Source: Silene noctiflora (taxonomy: Eukaryota; Streptophyta; Magnoliopsida; Caryophyllales; Caryophyllaceae). Taken from it: a stretch of 64,000 bases of DNA. Shown piece after piece: positions 38,557-48,213 of this stretch (position 1 is its first letter; each line of letters opens with the position of its first letter). The notes below the pieces were generated by a model, which made no database searches, was not told where the DNA came from, and saw only the letters and a program-made list of their open reading frames with translations. The stretch spans positions 436,323 to 500,322 of the forward strand of contig VHZZ01000025.1 in assembly GCA_009801015.1 (NCBI GenBank), given 5' to 3'. Position numbers and translations under genes: made by a program.

Positions 38557-40745
38557 AACACTATCATCAAACTGTAGAATTACAAAATAATAAAAACGCA
38601 AAAATAAAAATACAGACCTCGTTAAGAAAACCTTGATTGATACCGTCAAGAGCGCTATGATCTACAGACCTTTCCACTAAAATGTACGACTGCACCTCAT
38701 CTAACAACTGCGAGCAGAACAAACCATGACATCAGTAAAAGAACCAAAACATTGTAACAGAATCTGTACTACTATAATACTACTACATTCTCGAGCTAAA
38801 TCTAAGCACTGCACACATTTTCAGAAATATTGAACCAAGAAGGGCAAAAGAGTATCACAGTAGAACAGATTTTCAAAGCGAAATCCTTGAGACTGAGATT
38901 TAACACTAGATTGTGATTTGAAGAGCAAAACATTACTACAGCACAGCTGAATTTCAAATATAATTGCTTCAAATGAGATTATTATTAAATACAATTGAGT
39001 ATTGACACCAATGCGCACATTTTCAGAAGCAGTTATATAAGACGACGAAACAACGACCACAGTAAAATTGTGTTCCAAACCTAAATCCTTCAGTATATAT
39101 CCAGTTATCGGCTCAATTTAAGCATTATTGCATACAATGAGGATAACACGCACATTTTCGGAAGCAATAAAACAAAAGAGACCAAAATACAACCAGAGTA
39201 TAACCAAGTTCCAAAGCTAGATCTTTCAAGGCTTCAACATATAACCACTTACTGAGCTAAGTTTAAGCTTTACTAAATACATATGCGAATAACACACATC
39301 CCCTATATACTAAAAGATTAACAAAACTCCAATTTTTCCCGCTCAAGTTTCCCCCCTAATTATTCAGCTTCTAATAGTGATCCACACTCTTTCATTAAGT
39401 AATCTCATTATTATCCTCTTTATATATACATGCCATAAATAAATAAAATCTTCCTTAATATATATCTTTACTCAAAAAATTACCAATTAATTTTTAATTA
39501 TTTATGCTTTTAATGGATGTAAATATGTAATTATATAATATCTTTCTCTTCAAAACAATGTTGACAAAATAGTGTATAGTTTCTCATTAAATTTCAAAAT
39601 GAGTTAAATTACTGTAAATTAATTGTTATAAACTCTAATATCCTCCTTTAAAAAAGCCGTGCATTTGCACGGGAATTATACTAGTTTTGAAAGTAATCAA
39701 ATTGGAACAGCACAAAACATTGCCACACTAGAAGTGAGGTTCGAAGCTAAATCCTTCAATATATATCCAATTATTGAGTTATCTATACAATTATCGAGTT
39801 AAACTTAAGATAATAATGCAATTGAGACTCGTGAGCACGTTTTGGAAACAACTAGATAAGAACAGCACAAAACATTGCCACACTAGTACAGAGTTTCGAA
39901 GCTAGTCCTTGAATACATATCCGGTTATCAACTTATATATCTCCTGTTATCGAGCTAAAATCGAGCACTACTGAATACAATAGAGAACAACACCCACATT
40001 TTCAAAACAAATTAACTAAGAACAGCACAAAACATTACCACATTAGAACTGAATTTCAAAGCTAGATCCTTCAATATATCCTGTTACGGACTTATATATC
40101 CAGTTATCGCGCTAAAATTAAGCACTATATAATACAATCAAGAAAAAAGCACACATTCCGGAAGCAGTCAAATAAAAACAGCAAAAACATTACCACAGTA
40201 GAACTGAGTTTCGTAGCTAAATCCTTCAATATATCCGGTTATCGAGCTATATATCCAGTTATAAAGCTAAAAGTAATTGAGAATAACGCACACAATTTCC
40301 GAATCAATCAAATAAGAACATCACAAAGCATTACCACAGTAGAACTGAGTTTCAAAGCTAAATCCTTCAATTGAGGTTTAATACTCAATTTACGCGAACC
40401 AACAACAACTTGTTCAGCATTCAACGCACTCTTGGACGATTCGCAAGGAGGTTTAAACTGATTAACAGTATTCAAAAACCACGCATGATTCTCCTTCAAC
40501 TTCTCCACCTACAAAAATCAAATTAACAATTAAACCAATGCATACCGCAATCATATTCAATAACCCTAATTTGAGCAAAATTGAGAGAGATTTGGGGAAA
40601 ATACCATGGAAGAAGGAATATCGGAGGTAGGAGAGAGGTGTTCGAGGTCGGTGAGGAGGATAGAGTAGGAATCGAACCAGAGAGAAGAGTTGACGGTGGT
40701 GGATTTGGTGGTTGTTGCGGCGATTTGACCGTTGGAAGTCGCCAT
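17402..40745 (-). CDS. NUP188: Nucleoporin NUP188 (nuclear-pore inner-ring scaffold)
   Basis: I traced 31 coding exons, all phase-compatible, totalling 5925 nt (1974 residues): 40745-40605, 40508-40335, 38707-38618, 37667-37598, 37270-37137, 36568-36428, 36339-36182, 35411-35243, 35154-35056, 34586-34449, 32742-32585, 31831-31633, 31468-31349, 31050-30965, 30864-30748, 30555-30454, 29024-28939, 27881-27733, 27529-27386, 27304-27197, 25691-25581, 25079-24972, 24785-24675, 23799-23642, 23551-23077, 22646-22539, 21991-21933, 21244-20863, 19715-18195, 17799-17592, 17502-17402. The protein starts MATSNGQIAATTTKST, has KLKENHAWFLNTVNQFKPP and LLDEVQSYILVERS early, and ends KHLKQIVSFMYPGLLQSEGI-L. 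It is an alpha-helical repeat protein without a catalytic site. Identity rests on remembered similarity to Arabidopsis At4g38760 (about 1965 aa). Two introns use GC donors (36181, 18194). Extra phase-0 exons could have been missed. Confidence 0.9.
20279..20314. repeat. (TA)18 microsatellite
   Basis: An uninterrupted TA run inside the NUP188 intron between the 382-bp and 1521-bp exons. Confidence 0.95.
22167..22375. mobile_element. Tourist-like MITE in a NUP188 intron
   Basis: Left CCCTTTGTTTGGATACTAAT and right CACCCAAACAAAGTGTG form an inverted repeat of the TTTGTTTGG type. Purine-rich left half and pyrimidine-rich right half are shared with copies at 26814, 32262, 50718 and 51054. Ends are approximate and no clean TAA duplication is visible. 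Confidence 0.6.
25109..26147. repeat. Interleaved direct duplications in a NUP188 intron
   Basis: Block A (about 25112-25253, containing a CA microsatellite and ATACAGTTAGATGCTTATTG) is repeated at about 25884-26028. Block B (about 25758-25875, containing TCACATTGCATCACCGCCAG and ending GTGTCAGGGGTTCGAATT) is repeated at about 26029-26147. The order is A, exon 21 of NUP188, B, A', B'. Block B' continues with CAGGGATTCGAATCCCTCC, which resembles a tRNA-type box B, so B may be SINE-derived. Confidence 0.75.
26814..27051. mobile_element. Tourist (PIF/Harbinger-type) MITE with TAA duplication
   Basis: 238 bp. The left end GGCCTTGTTTAGATTGG and right end TATCCAAACAAGGCC are inverted repeats, and TAA flanks it on both sides (26811-26813, 27052-27054), the usual Tourist duplication. 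The strong purine/pyrimidine split creates spurious open frames on both strands. It lies in a NUP188 intron. Confidence 0.88.
29199..29476. mobile_element. Stowaway-like MITE in a NUP188 intron
   Basis: Left CTCCCTTCGATTCTCATGAA and right TCCTGAGAATCGGAGGGAC are inverted repeats ending in the CTCCCTYCG motif. No clear TA duplication remains. Non-coding. Confidence 0.7.
32262..32405. mobile_element. Short Tourist-like MITE with a CT microsatellite
   Basis: CTCTTTGTTTGGATAAAA at the left faces CCATTCAAACAAAGGG at the right. An inner (TC)11 run lies at 32322-32343. Same family as 26814-27051 but shorter; ends approximate. Confidence 0.6.
32916..33205 (+). mobile_element. TRIM (miniature LTR retrotransposon), 290 bp
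   Basis: Two 72-bp direct repeats (32916-32987 and 33134-33205) that are about 96% alike flank a 146-bp centre. The left repeat is followed at once by TGGTATCAGAGCC, the initiator-methionine tRNA primer-binding site used by many plant LTR elements. A purine tract (GAGTGAGGGAGCG) precedes the right repeat. CAATC flanks the whole element on both sides (32911-32915, 33206-33210), a normal 5-bp integrase duplication. There is no coding capacity, as expected for TRIMs. It looks whole for its class. The repeat similarity suggests an age of a few million years, very roughly because the repeats are short. It lies in a NUP188 intron, opposite to gene sense. Confidence 0.9.
33263..34024. mobile_element. 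Composite hAT MITE, GGGTCGG-rich
   Basis: The outer ends TACACCTGTCAAACGGGTC and (reversed) TAAACCCGTCAAATCCTGAT are the same type as the 14587 element, and CATGTCCT/CATGTCCC (33255-33262, 34025-34032) is a 7/8 duplication. Inside lies a Stowaway-like MITE (33470-33721), immediately followed at 33722 by another hAT left end, TAGACCTGACAAATCGGG. So the copy is either nested or recombined from two elements. Confidence 0.8.
33470..33721. mobile_element. Stowaway MITE nested in the hAT element
   Basis: Starts CTCCCTCCATACCACGCCAA after TA and ends with the inverted partner ACCATTGGTGTGGTATGGA. The last bases of its right end (expected GGAG plus TA) are absent where the hAT-type left end begins. 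Confidence 0.8.
35742..35865 (-). mobile_element. Au-like SINE 3' region
   Basis: The minus strand reads CAACCTCTTTGTGTAG, then AAGGGTAAGGCTGCGTACAT, then CCGACCCCCCTTATCC and a CACTGGGGTAACGTTGT end. Order and wording match the conserved 3' half of Au-type plant SINEs as I remember them. A tRNA-like head was not identified further upstream. It lies in the NUP188 intron between exons 7 and 8. Confidence 0.55.
38521..38557. repeat. (TG)n(TA)n microsatellite
   Basis: A TG run passing directly into a TA run in NUP188 intron 3. Confidence 0.95.
38850..40378. repeat. Tandem array built from the NUP188 exon 2/intron 2 junction
   Basis: Eight diverged units can be anchored on a CCACAGTAGAACTGAGTTTC-like core at 40334, 40193, 40038, 39879, 39723, 39194, 39057 and 38856. 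Spacing is 137-159 bases, once the Helitron between 39194 and 39723 is subtracted; the last step is 201. The first core is functional: on the minus strand it is the last 39 bases of exon 2 plus the donor. The others lie in intron 2 and keep the exon-end sequence (AAATCCTTCAAT side) and, in the nearer units, a copy of the donor. Each unit also has TATCCAGTTATCGAGCTAAA and GCACACATTTTCGGAAGCAA blocks. Confidence 0.9.
39299..39684 (+). mobile_element. Non-autonomous Helitron, 386 bp
   Basis: Starts with TC (TCCCCTATATACTAAAAG) and ends with CTAG. Eight bases before CTAG lies the hairpin CCGTGCA-TT-TGCACGG. It sits between A and T with no target duplication. Neighbouring tandem units provide the empty site: ACACA joined to TTTTGAAAGTAATCAAAT corresponds to ACACATTTTCAGAAGCAATC in other units. 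No coding capacity. The TC start, hairpin, CTRR end and AT target are the full Helitron signature. Confidence 0.92.
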
Positions 40746-40959
40746 TAGAGCAGTGAAACTAAGCTAGGGCTTGGGGTTTTAGTGTTTGTTAAGACTTAAG
40801 TGCCCGCGCCTTTTACTGTTTTAGTACTACGAACTAGGAGAACGAAAAAGGGCGACACCTTAGAGGAAAGTTATTTTGAAGTGTGTTATTTTTTTTATTT
40901 TTTTTTTGAAGTAGCGTTCGGGTTGTAACAGCATAGTATTTTGTAAATAAAATTTAATA

Positions 40960-41225
40960 AAGAGATAAACTCAATAAAATCAGTGCGTCTTATTTTAAAT
41001 GGGTTGTTTTCTGTTTGAAATAAGACTGATAATATGTTGTTATTACAATAAAATGTTGTTATTTTCTTAGAACATGTTACCATTATTTTTCACATCATTT
41101 CCAGGGTAAAAAGTGACTACTCTAGTTATAACATTTTGTCATTAAAAGGTTACGTTTTATTAAAAAATGACAACATTTTGTCCGTCTTATTTCAGACGAG
41201 AAACAGCCCGTCTGAAATAAGAATT
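40960..41225. repeat. Inverted repeat with CGTCTTATTTCAGACG motifs
   Basis: Left CAGTGCGTCTTATTTTAAAT with TTGAAATAAGACTGAT, and right TTGTCCGTCTTATTTCAGAC with CGTCTGAAATAAGAATTTGC. The ends are inverted copies of each other, which fits a MITE of about 250 bases. Exact borders are not visible. Confidence 0.5.
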
Positions 41226-41786
41226 TGCGCAATAAAATTATTTGCATAAATTAACTATACCATTAAATCAAGGTTATAATAATGTACTAAATATAATATT
41301 AGTAAGAAGTAGAAAAGAAAGTTTACTAATAATATTAGTAAGAAGTAGAAAAGAAAGTTTACTACAATCAAAGGACGGTTGAAATTAAGATAACTTTGTC
41401 TTAAACTATTAATTAATAAAACTATAATGTTAAATCATTGCCTGGAACTAATTTATGACATTAAGTTATCTTTCGTTGTTTTATCAGTTTTAGACTTTTA
41501 GTGGAGTCGAAATTGTTATAGCCCATTAAATTATTATAGCCTAATAATTACCTAGGTCATCCAAAGATTAGCCCATTTTCGAGTTTGTAGCATGGCGGGA
41601 AACTCGAAAATCATTATCGGTTTTTATTCTCGAAAAAAGCTTTTATTCTCTTAGTAGTAAGGGAGATGTTCGTATATTATCGGTTTTTTCAACGTGTGCA
41701 GCACATGTTTAAATCTAATTAAAAAAGATTCACAGGAATAGAGTGAAGTTTTTTTTATAAATAATAAAATGGACTTGGCTTAGAAT

Positions 41787-42486
41787 TAGAGTTGTTCAAA
41801 TGCGGGCTTGGGTCGGATATGGGCCGGGCCGTGAAGAAAAAAGTTGCCCTCTAAGATCTTAGTGGGCGGGCCGGGCCATAATTATGGGCCGATTGTCCTT
41901 GCCCTAGCCCGCCCTTTAGTCAAAAGTCGGGCGGCCCATGGGCTAATGGGCCATAACACAAAACTTCAACTGTTAATAGAATGACTTCTATTCAAGTTAC
42001 TTTTTTTTATATCGCATACCTTATCTGAAATTTGAAATGAGGTATATGAATTTATGTATATTGAAGAAATACATGTAAGGTTAAAGGCAAAGATTGAACG
42101 TAAATATTATTGTTTGAACATTAATTTAATTTAGACGCTTTATTAATTAAAATATATAAATATTTTCGTCATATTTTAACCTTTTTAGTTTACGTATTAT
42201 ATTTTATATATTATTATTTAATGTTCCACATCCATATAAAATTGATACAATTTTATTTTAAAACTGTCTTTTTTTATGAGTAAAAGTCAAGGATTTAAAT
42301 AGTAAACGGGCCTACTGGTCCGGCCCTTGGGCTTTTCTTATCATCCATACCCGCCCATTTAACTTGGCGGGCTGGGCTTGGACCGCCCTCTTAATTTTTC
42401 GGGTAAAAAATAATTGTCCAAGCCCACGAAATAAGCGGGCCGGACGGGACGGGCCTAATGGGCGGGACGACCCGTGAACAGCTATA
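41787..42486. mobile_element. hAT MITE, GGGCCGGGCC-rich, exact 8-bp duplication
   Basis: 700 bp. Left end TAGAGTTGTTCAAATGCGGG; right end reversed TATAGCTGTTCACGGGTCG. CTTAGAAT flanks it exactly (41779-41786, 42487-42494). Subterminal GGGCCGG, GCCCGCC and GGCGGGC clusters on both sides; AT-rich centre. Non-coding. Confidence 0.9.
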
Positions 42487-44210
42487 CTTAGAATCGTCTC
42501 TGGTAAAAGCCTCACTATCGTCGCCGGCCCTTTCGAACACCACCCAATAGCTAAATGTGGCCATCGGTGGAGCCAGTGTGGCCTGAATCGAGGGGTAGGG
42601 GTTCGAGCAAGGCACTTCTTTTTTTTTTTCAGTATTGGGGCGTGTAGGCTGAACTTTTGAATTAGTGGCCCGAGCAGGCCTCTTTGGGTGGTGGACTAAG
42701 ACGGGCCGGACAAGGTCCGCTTTATCTTTTTATATTCTGTGTTGAAGTTGAAACGAGCTAAGAAAAAGCTGGCACTATCCCAACTCGTTAGGGAACCATG
42801 ACACTAGCTAATTAAATCAATAGAAGAAATAAACATGAAAAGAAAAGTTAAAAACAGATCAAAATTTATGTACAACTTGCTAGTGTCAATTCTTCTTAGA
42901 TAGGATGAAGGGTTGTCGGGGTTGGCATGTGTTTTTGCCATAATGGCTACGTCTTATAGTCGACCTAAATAACCAAATTTCTTACTTTTATTTATCCTTT
43001 TCTTTATTATTAAAATTGTCGACCGGACCCAAAAGATAATTGATAATAGTGATTTAAGTGACCAAGTCCTCACAAGAAAAATCCTTCCTCCTTAGACCTT
43101 GAAATATTAAATAGCCTCTGATAAATTTAAACTTCAAAATTTCGTAGTTACACGAACTTTAAATATTTAAATGTCATTGTTCTTGTTTGTGTCTTAATTA
43201 ACTAGAAAATGATTTATGTCGAATACTTGATCCCTGTTTGAACTACTCGTATACGAAATCTTTTTGAACTTACAAAGTGAGTTTATGCTCGCTTCTTTAG
43301 GTTACATTCGGGTGTTGCTTCGAGCTGACTGTATTTTCATTGATGGATTTTTTCTTTTTGGCAGTGTTTTCATCTAACTACTATTCTTCTTGTAATTGTA
43401 CAAATGATGCAGTAGTAATGTTAATACCAGCAGTTTCGCCAGCATCTGTCTCAAACAACCTTGCACAAAACTCTATTCATCATGCATTTTACTTCTCATC
43501 AGACAAGAACCAATCTTCTGTTTCTCAATTATAATTCTTCCTGTCAGTACTCTTCATCATTGTTCGAAGTATTATAAAAACACCTCTGCGCGTTATATGA
43601 CTTATTGGTACGCTGTTACTAGGCCTCGTATGTTTCTTGCAAGACGGTCCAAAATCATCTGATTGTTTCATACAAAGATTTGTTGATTGCAGAGTATTTA
43701 TCTGAAACAGTTAATTTTGCCTATGCTTACTATAGCATTGCATATATGCATCCATGCAATCATTTCTTAGGAATTATAACAGGCTTTAGCTCAGGAACTG
43801 GATCAAATACGTGATAAACCGAAAGGATGCACGTAATTCAAAGTAGACATAAAACATTCATGACAAATTTTCAATTGATAGGAAATTGCGAGCAAAACAA
43901 ACAGAATACAAGCACAAGGAAGAAATATAAGGTACTGAAGTAGCACAATTTGTAACACCAATCTTTGGAGCTTGTATACCAGCTCCTAGCTAGTTTAACT
44001 CATAACTCTAGTTTAAAAAAAAAAAAAAAAAATCACCTTATTGTCCGAAGAGAATAGTAATGAAATAATAATCAACTCATACACATACTTAAATCCTTGT
44101 CATATAATGACATGGATTAACAATACAACAATAGTGCCTTACACCCAAAATGATTTGGGATCGACTGACATAAATTCATGCTATGCGTACAAAATAAATC
44201 GAAAGAAATA

Positions 44211-46514
44211 TCAATGATTGTGAGGAGGGTATTTCGGCCAAGAGGGCAATTTGAATTTGGGGTGATCATGTAGGTGCTTAAGCCAAGGGTGCTCATAAAT
44301 AGGAGGGTATGGCTTCTTCCATGGGAAATGAGGGATAACTATTGGTTTCTTCTTTGGGAAAGGAGGGAGGGTTGGGATAGGAGGGAGAGTGATTGGCTTC
44401 TTCTTTGGGAAAGAAATCGGAGGGAGGGTTGGGATAGGAGGGAGAGTGATTGGTTTCTTCTTTGGGATAGAAATAGGAGGGAGGGTTGGGATAGGAGGGA
44501 GAGTGATTGGTTTCTTCTTTGGGATAGAAATAGGAGGGATGGTTGGGATAGGAGGGAGAGTAATTGGTTTCTTCTTGAATATAGGAGGGCATGGCTTCTT
44601 ATATATTGGAACGGGGGGTGGAAGCGGTTTTACGTATACTGGTGTTGGTGGTGGAAGTGGTTTCACGTAAACTGGTGTGGGTGGTGGAAGTGGTTTCACG
44701 TAAACTGGTGTGGGTGGTGGAAGTGGTTTCACGTAAACGGGTGTCGGTGGTGGTTGTGGCTTAACATAAACTGGCACGGGTGGTGGCAATGGCTTCTTGT
44801 AAACTGGTACAGGTGGTGGGAGTGGCTTTTTGTACACTGGCACGGGTGGTGGGAGTGGCTTCTTGTACACTGGGACAGGTGGTGGACAAGGCTTCTTGTA
44901 CACTGGCACGGGTGGTGGCAATGGCTTCTTGTACACTGGGACAGGTGGTGGACAAGGCTTCTTGTACACTGGCACGGGTGGTGGCAATGGCTTCTTGTAC
45001 ACCGGAACTGGTGGTGGCATTGGCTTCGTGTAAACAGGTACAGGTGGTGGCTTGTACACCGGAACTGGTGGTGGCATTGGCTTCGTGTAAACAGGCACAG
45101 GTGGTGGCTTGTACACAGGCACTGGTGGTGGGAGAGGCTTCACATACACTGGCACAGGTGGTGGCTTGTACACTGGCACTGGTGGTGGAAGAGGCTTCAC
45201 GTACACTGGCACAGGTGGTGGCTCATACACTGGCACTGGTGGTGGAAGTGGCTTCTCGTAAACTGGCACGGGTGGTGCTTCATATACCGGCACAGGGGGT
45301 GGGAGCGGCTTCTCATAAATTGGCGTAATTGGGGGACACGGTTTCTTCCAAATTGTAGGGAATGGTTTCTTCCAAATGGTCGGAATTGGAAGTGGCTTTT
45401 TGAAGTGTGGGAAGTCGATCTTAGGGAAAGGCTTCATCGGAAAATGAGGTAGATGCGGAAATATTGGAGGGTACTTGTAGTAAGGCCATAAGAATGCCGA
45501 GGTACATGTAGCTGAAGAAAACTTAACCTTACCAACAGGGCTAAATGTATGTTTTTCACCAGAAGTCTCGGAAACAAAGGCTAATTTCGACGACTGAATG
45601 CCCTCATAAGCTGGGCATGGTGTATCTGATGCACTATGTAGTTGAGCATAACATTCTTCCTTCAATTTCCCATCCTTGACTAGCTCTTTCGGGATCTCAA
45701 CTCGAAACTTCCCTTCTTTGTCAAGCTCTCCTGTTCCTCTTGTTTTAACTTCACCATTTGTGAGCATACAATCAATTGTAACCTTAAGTCCTGCACATTT
45801 GACACCATTTCATCTTGGTCATACAAAGTTGGAATTTATTGCAACCCTAAGCCTTAGCCTCAAAAGGGAATACAAATAGTTAACTGAGATGGTCTCGCAC
45901 AATTATTTTACGAGACTGCTTCATTAATCCATAGGTAAACGTAAACTGGTGTCTCGCACATTTTAGTATAATAAGATCGCTTTTCATGAGACTAAAAGTA
46001 AAGCGACAAAGCTCGCCCTGAGTGAATAACTAAACCAGAAGTTGTCAACAACATAAGTTAAAACCAAAAAAATCAAACAAAAACTGAAGAACATGATACT
46101 CGGTAGTAATTAACTAACTACTTCCTCCGTCCCAATCATTTGTTAAATCTTTGAGACTAAAACTAATACTGCAACATATAAGGTATTTTTCAAGAGTCCT
46201 AATCACTACGATACACATAATTATGTTTACTTAATGACACATATGATTATATGAATAGACCCTTAATCTTTCAACTCTCAGGTCTTTCTTCCGAAATCAA
46301 CATTAAAACAATGAAAGGACACATAGTAACAGCAATACAAACCTTTAACAGCATCACTGTGCTTAATGTTACTCTGCAGACAATCTGCGCATTCTCCAAA
46401 ACCAGTAACCTCTACTAAGCCCTTTGACGCGCCATTACAGACATTAGCAACAAATAACAGAGTTAACACTAAGACTTGAATCGTCTTAAGACGATTAGAT
46501 GAAAACATCCGCAT
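44211..46514 (-). CDS. Proline-rich cell-wall protein with Ole e 1 domain (PRP2/PRP4 type)
   Basis: Two exons, 46514-46343 and 45790-44211, join in phase 1 (KGLKVTIDC) to 583 residues. A signal peptide covers residues 1-28. An Ole e 1-like domain spans about 33-160 with six cysteines (42, 45, 65, 104, 116, 153) and the family signature LKEECYAQLHSASDTPCPAY. The rest is a proline-rich wall domain: some 20 tandem PPPVPVYKKPLP-type units, then four KKKPITLPPIPTLPPI units, and a His/Lys/Pro C-terminus. Arabidopsis PRP2/PRP4 have the same build. Tyrosine and lysine in the repeats allow oxidative cross-linking in the wall. I chose the ATG at 46514 because it directly precedes the hydrophobic segment; a second ATG lies two codons on. 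Confidence 0.93.
44580..45330 (-). repeat. Coding tandem repeats of the proline-rich protein
   Basis: Degenerate units of 36-66 bases encode PPPVPVYKKPLP, PPPVPVYVKPLP, PPPTPVYVKPLP and similar. Several units are nearly identical in DNA (for example around 44830-45000), which makes the copy number likely to vary. The opposite strand stays open over the array only because of this repeat composition. Confidence 0.9.
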
Positions 46515-46570
46515 TGTACAGAAAAGCTTGAAGTACTCAGTGAGTGTATAAGAATGCAAAGGAGTAGAGT

Positions 46571-46581
46571 GACTTTATATT
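46571..46581 (-). promoter_or_regulatory. TATA box of the proline-rich protein gene
   Basis: The minus strand reads AATATAAAGTC about 57-67 bases upstream of the chosen ATG, a usual TATA motif and distance. Confidence 0.55.
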
Positions 46582-47435
46582 AGTGTGACTGAGTAGAGTA
46601 TTCATACAACTAACTATCATAAAAGGGGTCACAAATTACAGGGTCCCCTTTGAAAAGTAGGCTACTTAAGGTCGCTAAATCACCGTTAAAGTAGATGTCT
46701 AAGGGACATTTTCATACTGAAATGTATAAACACTCTTAACTACATGCACATGTACAAAGGGTTTTTGGTTTTTGGTTTTTTTTTTTTCTTTGTTTCTTCT
46801 TGTACAACTGTATTTTTGCTCTCATTAATGTTTTGCCTAGTATTTTATAGGGAGAAATTTGATGTAATATAAAAAAGTATTAACTATAATGAGATATTTG
46901 TTTCCAACAGCACTTTTTTTTCTCGAGTGGACGTAGCCACACAGCCGACAAAGGGCAGAGTTATATAGTTATATACGGAGTAGATGAGTTTCCAGCCAGG
47001 ATTTTGCTACTATCCTTCAAAGACTAGTGAAACTTAGCCAGTTAGTTAAAACTGATATGCATAATCATACTAATACTTTTTTTGGGTGTATATCATCCGG
47101 TTTAGTCTGGATTCGAGCCAGGTAGGACCACTAAGGCAGTAAAGCTCTCCCTCTTGAGTTTCAACACTGTTCATTCTCAGGGCTCGAATAGGAGATCTCT
47201 GGTTAAGCCAGAATAACCAGTTCGATGTACGACACGAGTAAGATTATTCTTCAGATGGTTAGTCTTGTAGGAAACAGTTCGACTTGGTCACCAACCAAAA
47301 TCCTGAAGTATGATCTATAAAGCAAATGAAGATAATGAAAAGTTTTACGTGTAAGACTGTATCGTATAAGATATGTATTTTACGAGAATCTGGGTACGGG
47401 TCCTAGGATTAATTCAGTAAAAGTAAATGCAAAGC

Positions 47436-47590
47436 GTCTCCCTTGTGACGGGTCACAAATGAAGACGGGTAATGCCACTCACAAAACGAATAGGGGGACA
47501 AGGTGGGGACACCCCCCACTTGCTTTCCTCTCTCCTCTATTTGGTTCTTTTGTCTCACAATTTGGTACCCGTCACAAATGAGAATTAGTG
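47436..47590. repeat. TGACGG-type repeat copy
   Basis: CGTCTCCCTTGTGACGGGTC at the left and TACCCGTCACAAATGAGAA at the right are inverted partners of about 150 bases. It is the best-preserved copy of the family in this window. Confidence 0.6.
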
Positions 47591-48013
47591 AAGTAAATGT
47601 GTGTATGAGGAATGAAGCATTCACTGTGATTGAGTTAGTTAGTTAGTTGTAATTTCTAAGCTACTTGTCTACATGGGGTCTGTTATTATTGGGATGTTTG
47701 CACTGTTTCACTGTAAATGTCATCTGTTCATTTAAGTCCTTGAAGTTGACATAAATAATATTCTGAATGCAATCCATATTGGGGATTTGGGGTACAAAAG
47801 TACAGCAATACTCTGCAGTCTGCAGTTCTGCAATTTCAGGATTCTGGATCAGATATGTGAAAATTCACTGCTTTTGGAATGAAAATTGATTTTAATTTCA
47901 GTCTCACTAATTTAGTGAGAGACATAATAGGAAAATAGAAAAAGTTTTACGTGTAAGACTGTATCGTCTCTAAGCTTTCCTGCCTATAATCAGATAGAGA
48001 ACATTTACAGTCT

Positions 48014-48213
48014 GTAACACAACCCGACAAACTCGACCTGACCCGCCCACAACCCAACCGGACAGAACTCGAAAAATTAACAACCCGAACCCGACCCTTT
48101 TTGGACCCAACACCCAAAACGACCCGACATCCGCTATGACCCGACCCAGCTTGACTCGGCCCAAATGTGGCCCGACCCATTTGCGTGTTCTAATAACCTG
48201 ATTGTCACCTCTA
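48014..48213. repeat. Decayed hAT MITE remnant, CCCGACCC-rich
   Basis: The right end reversed reads TAGAGGTGACAATCAGG, a hAT MITE start, and the inside is full of CCCGACCC and GACCCGA motifs. A matching left end and duplication are not found, so it is truncated or diverged. Confidence 0.55.

Larger units (their letters stand above)
40746..44210. other. Intergenic spacer between PRP and NUP188 genes
   Basis: No gene is recognisable. It contains a repeat with GTCTTATTTCAGACG motifs near 40960-41225, a 36-bp tandem duplication near 41295-41362 (AGTAAGAAGTAGAAAAGAAA twice), the hAT MITE at 41787-42486, and plain AT-rich sequence from 42500 to 44000. Confidence 0.6.

Noticed and set aside
38850-40378. 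CRISPR-like regularly spaced repeats
   Set aside because: The repeats are long, diverged, directly adjacent and derived from a plant exon boundary. There are no unique spacers and no cas genes, and the genome is eukaryotic.
46120-46265. Stowaway-like start (CTTCCTCCGTCCCAATCATT)
   Set aside because: Only one end is present; no inverted partner within 300 bases, so it is at most a remnant.
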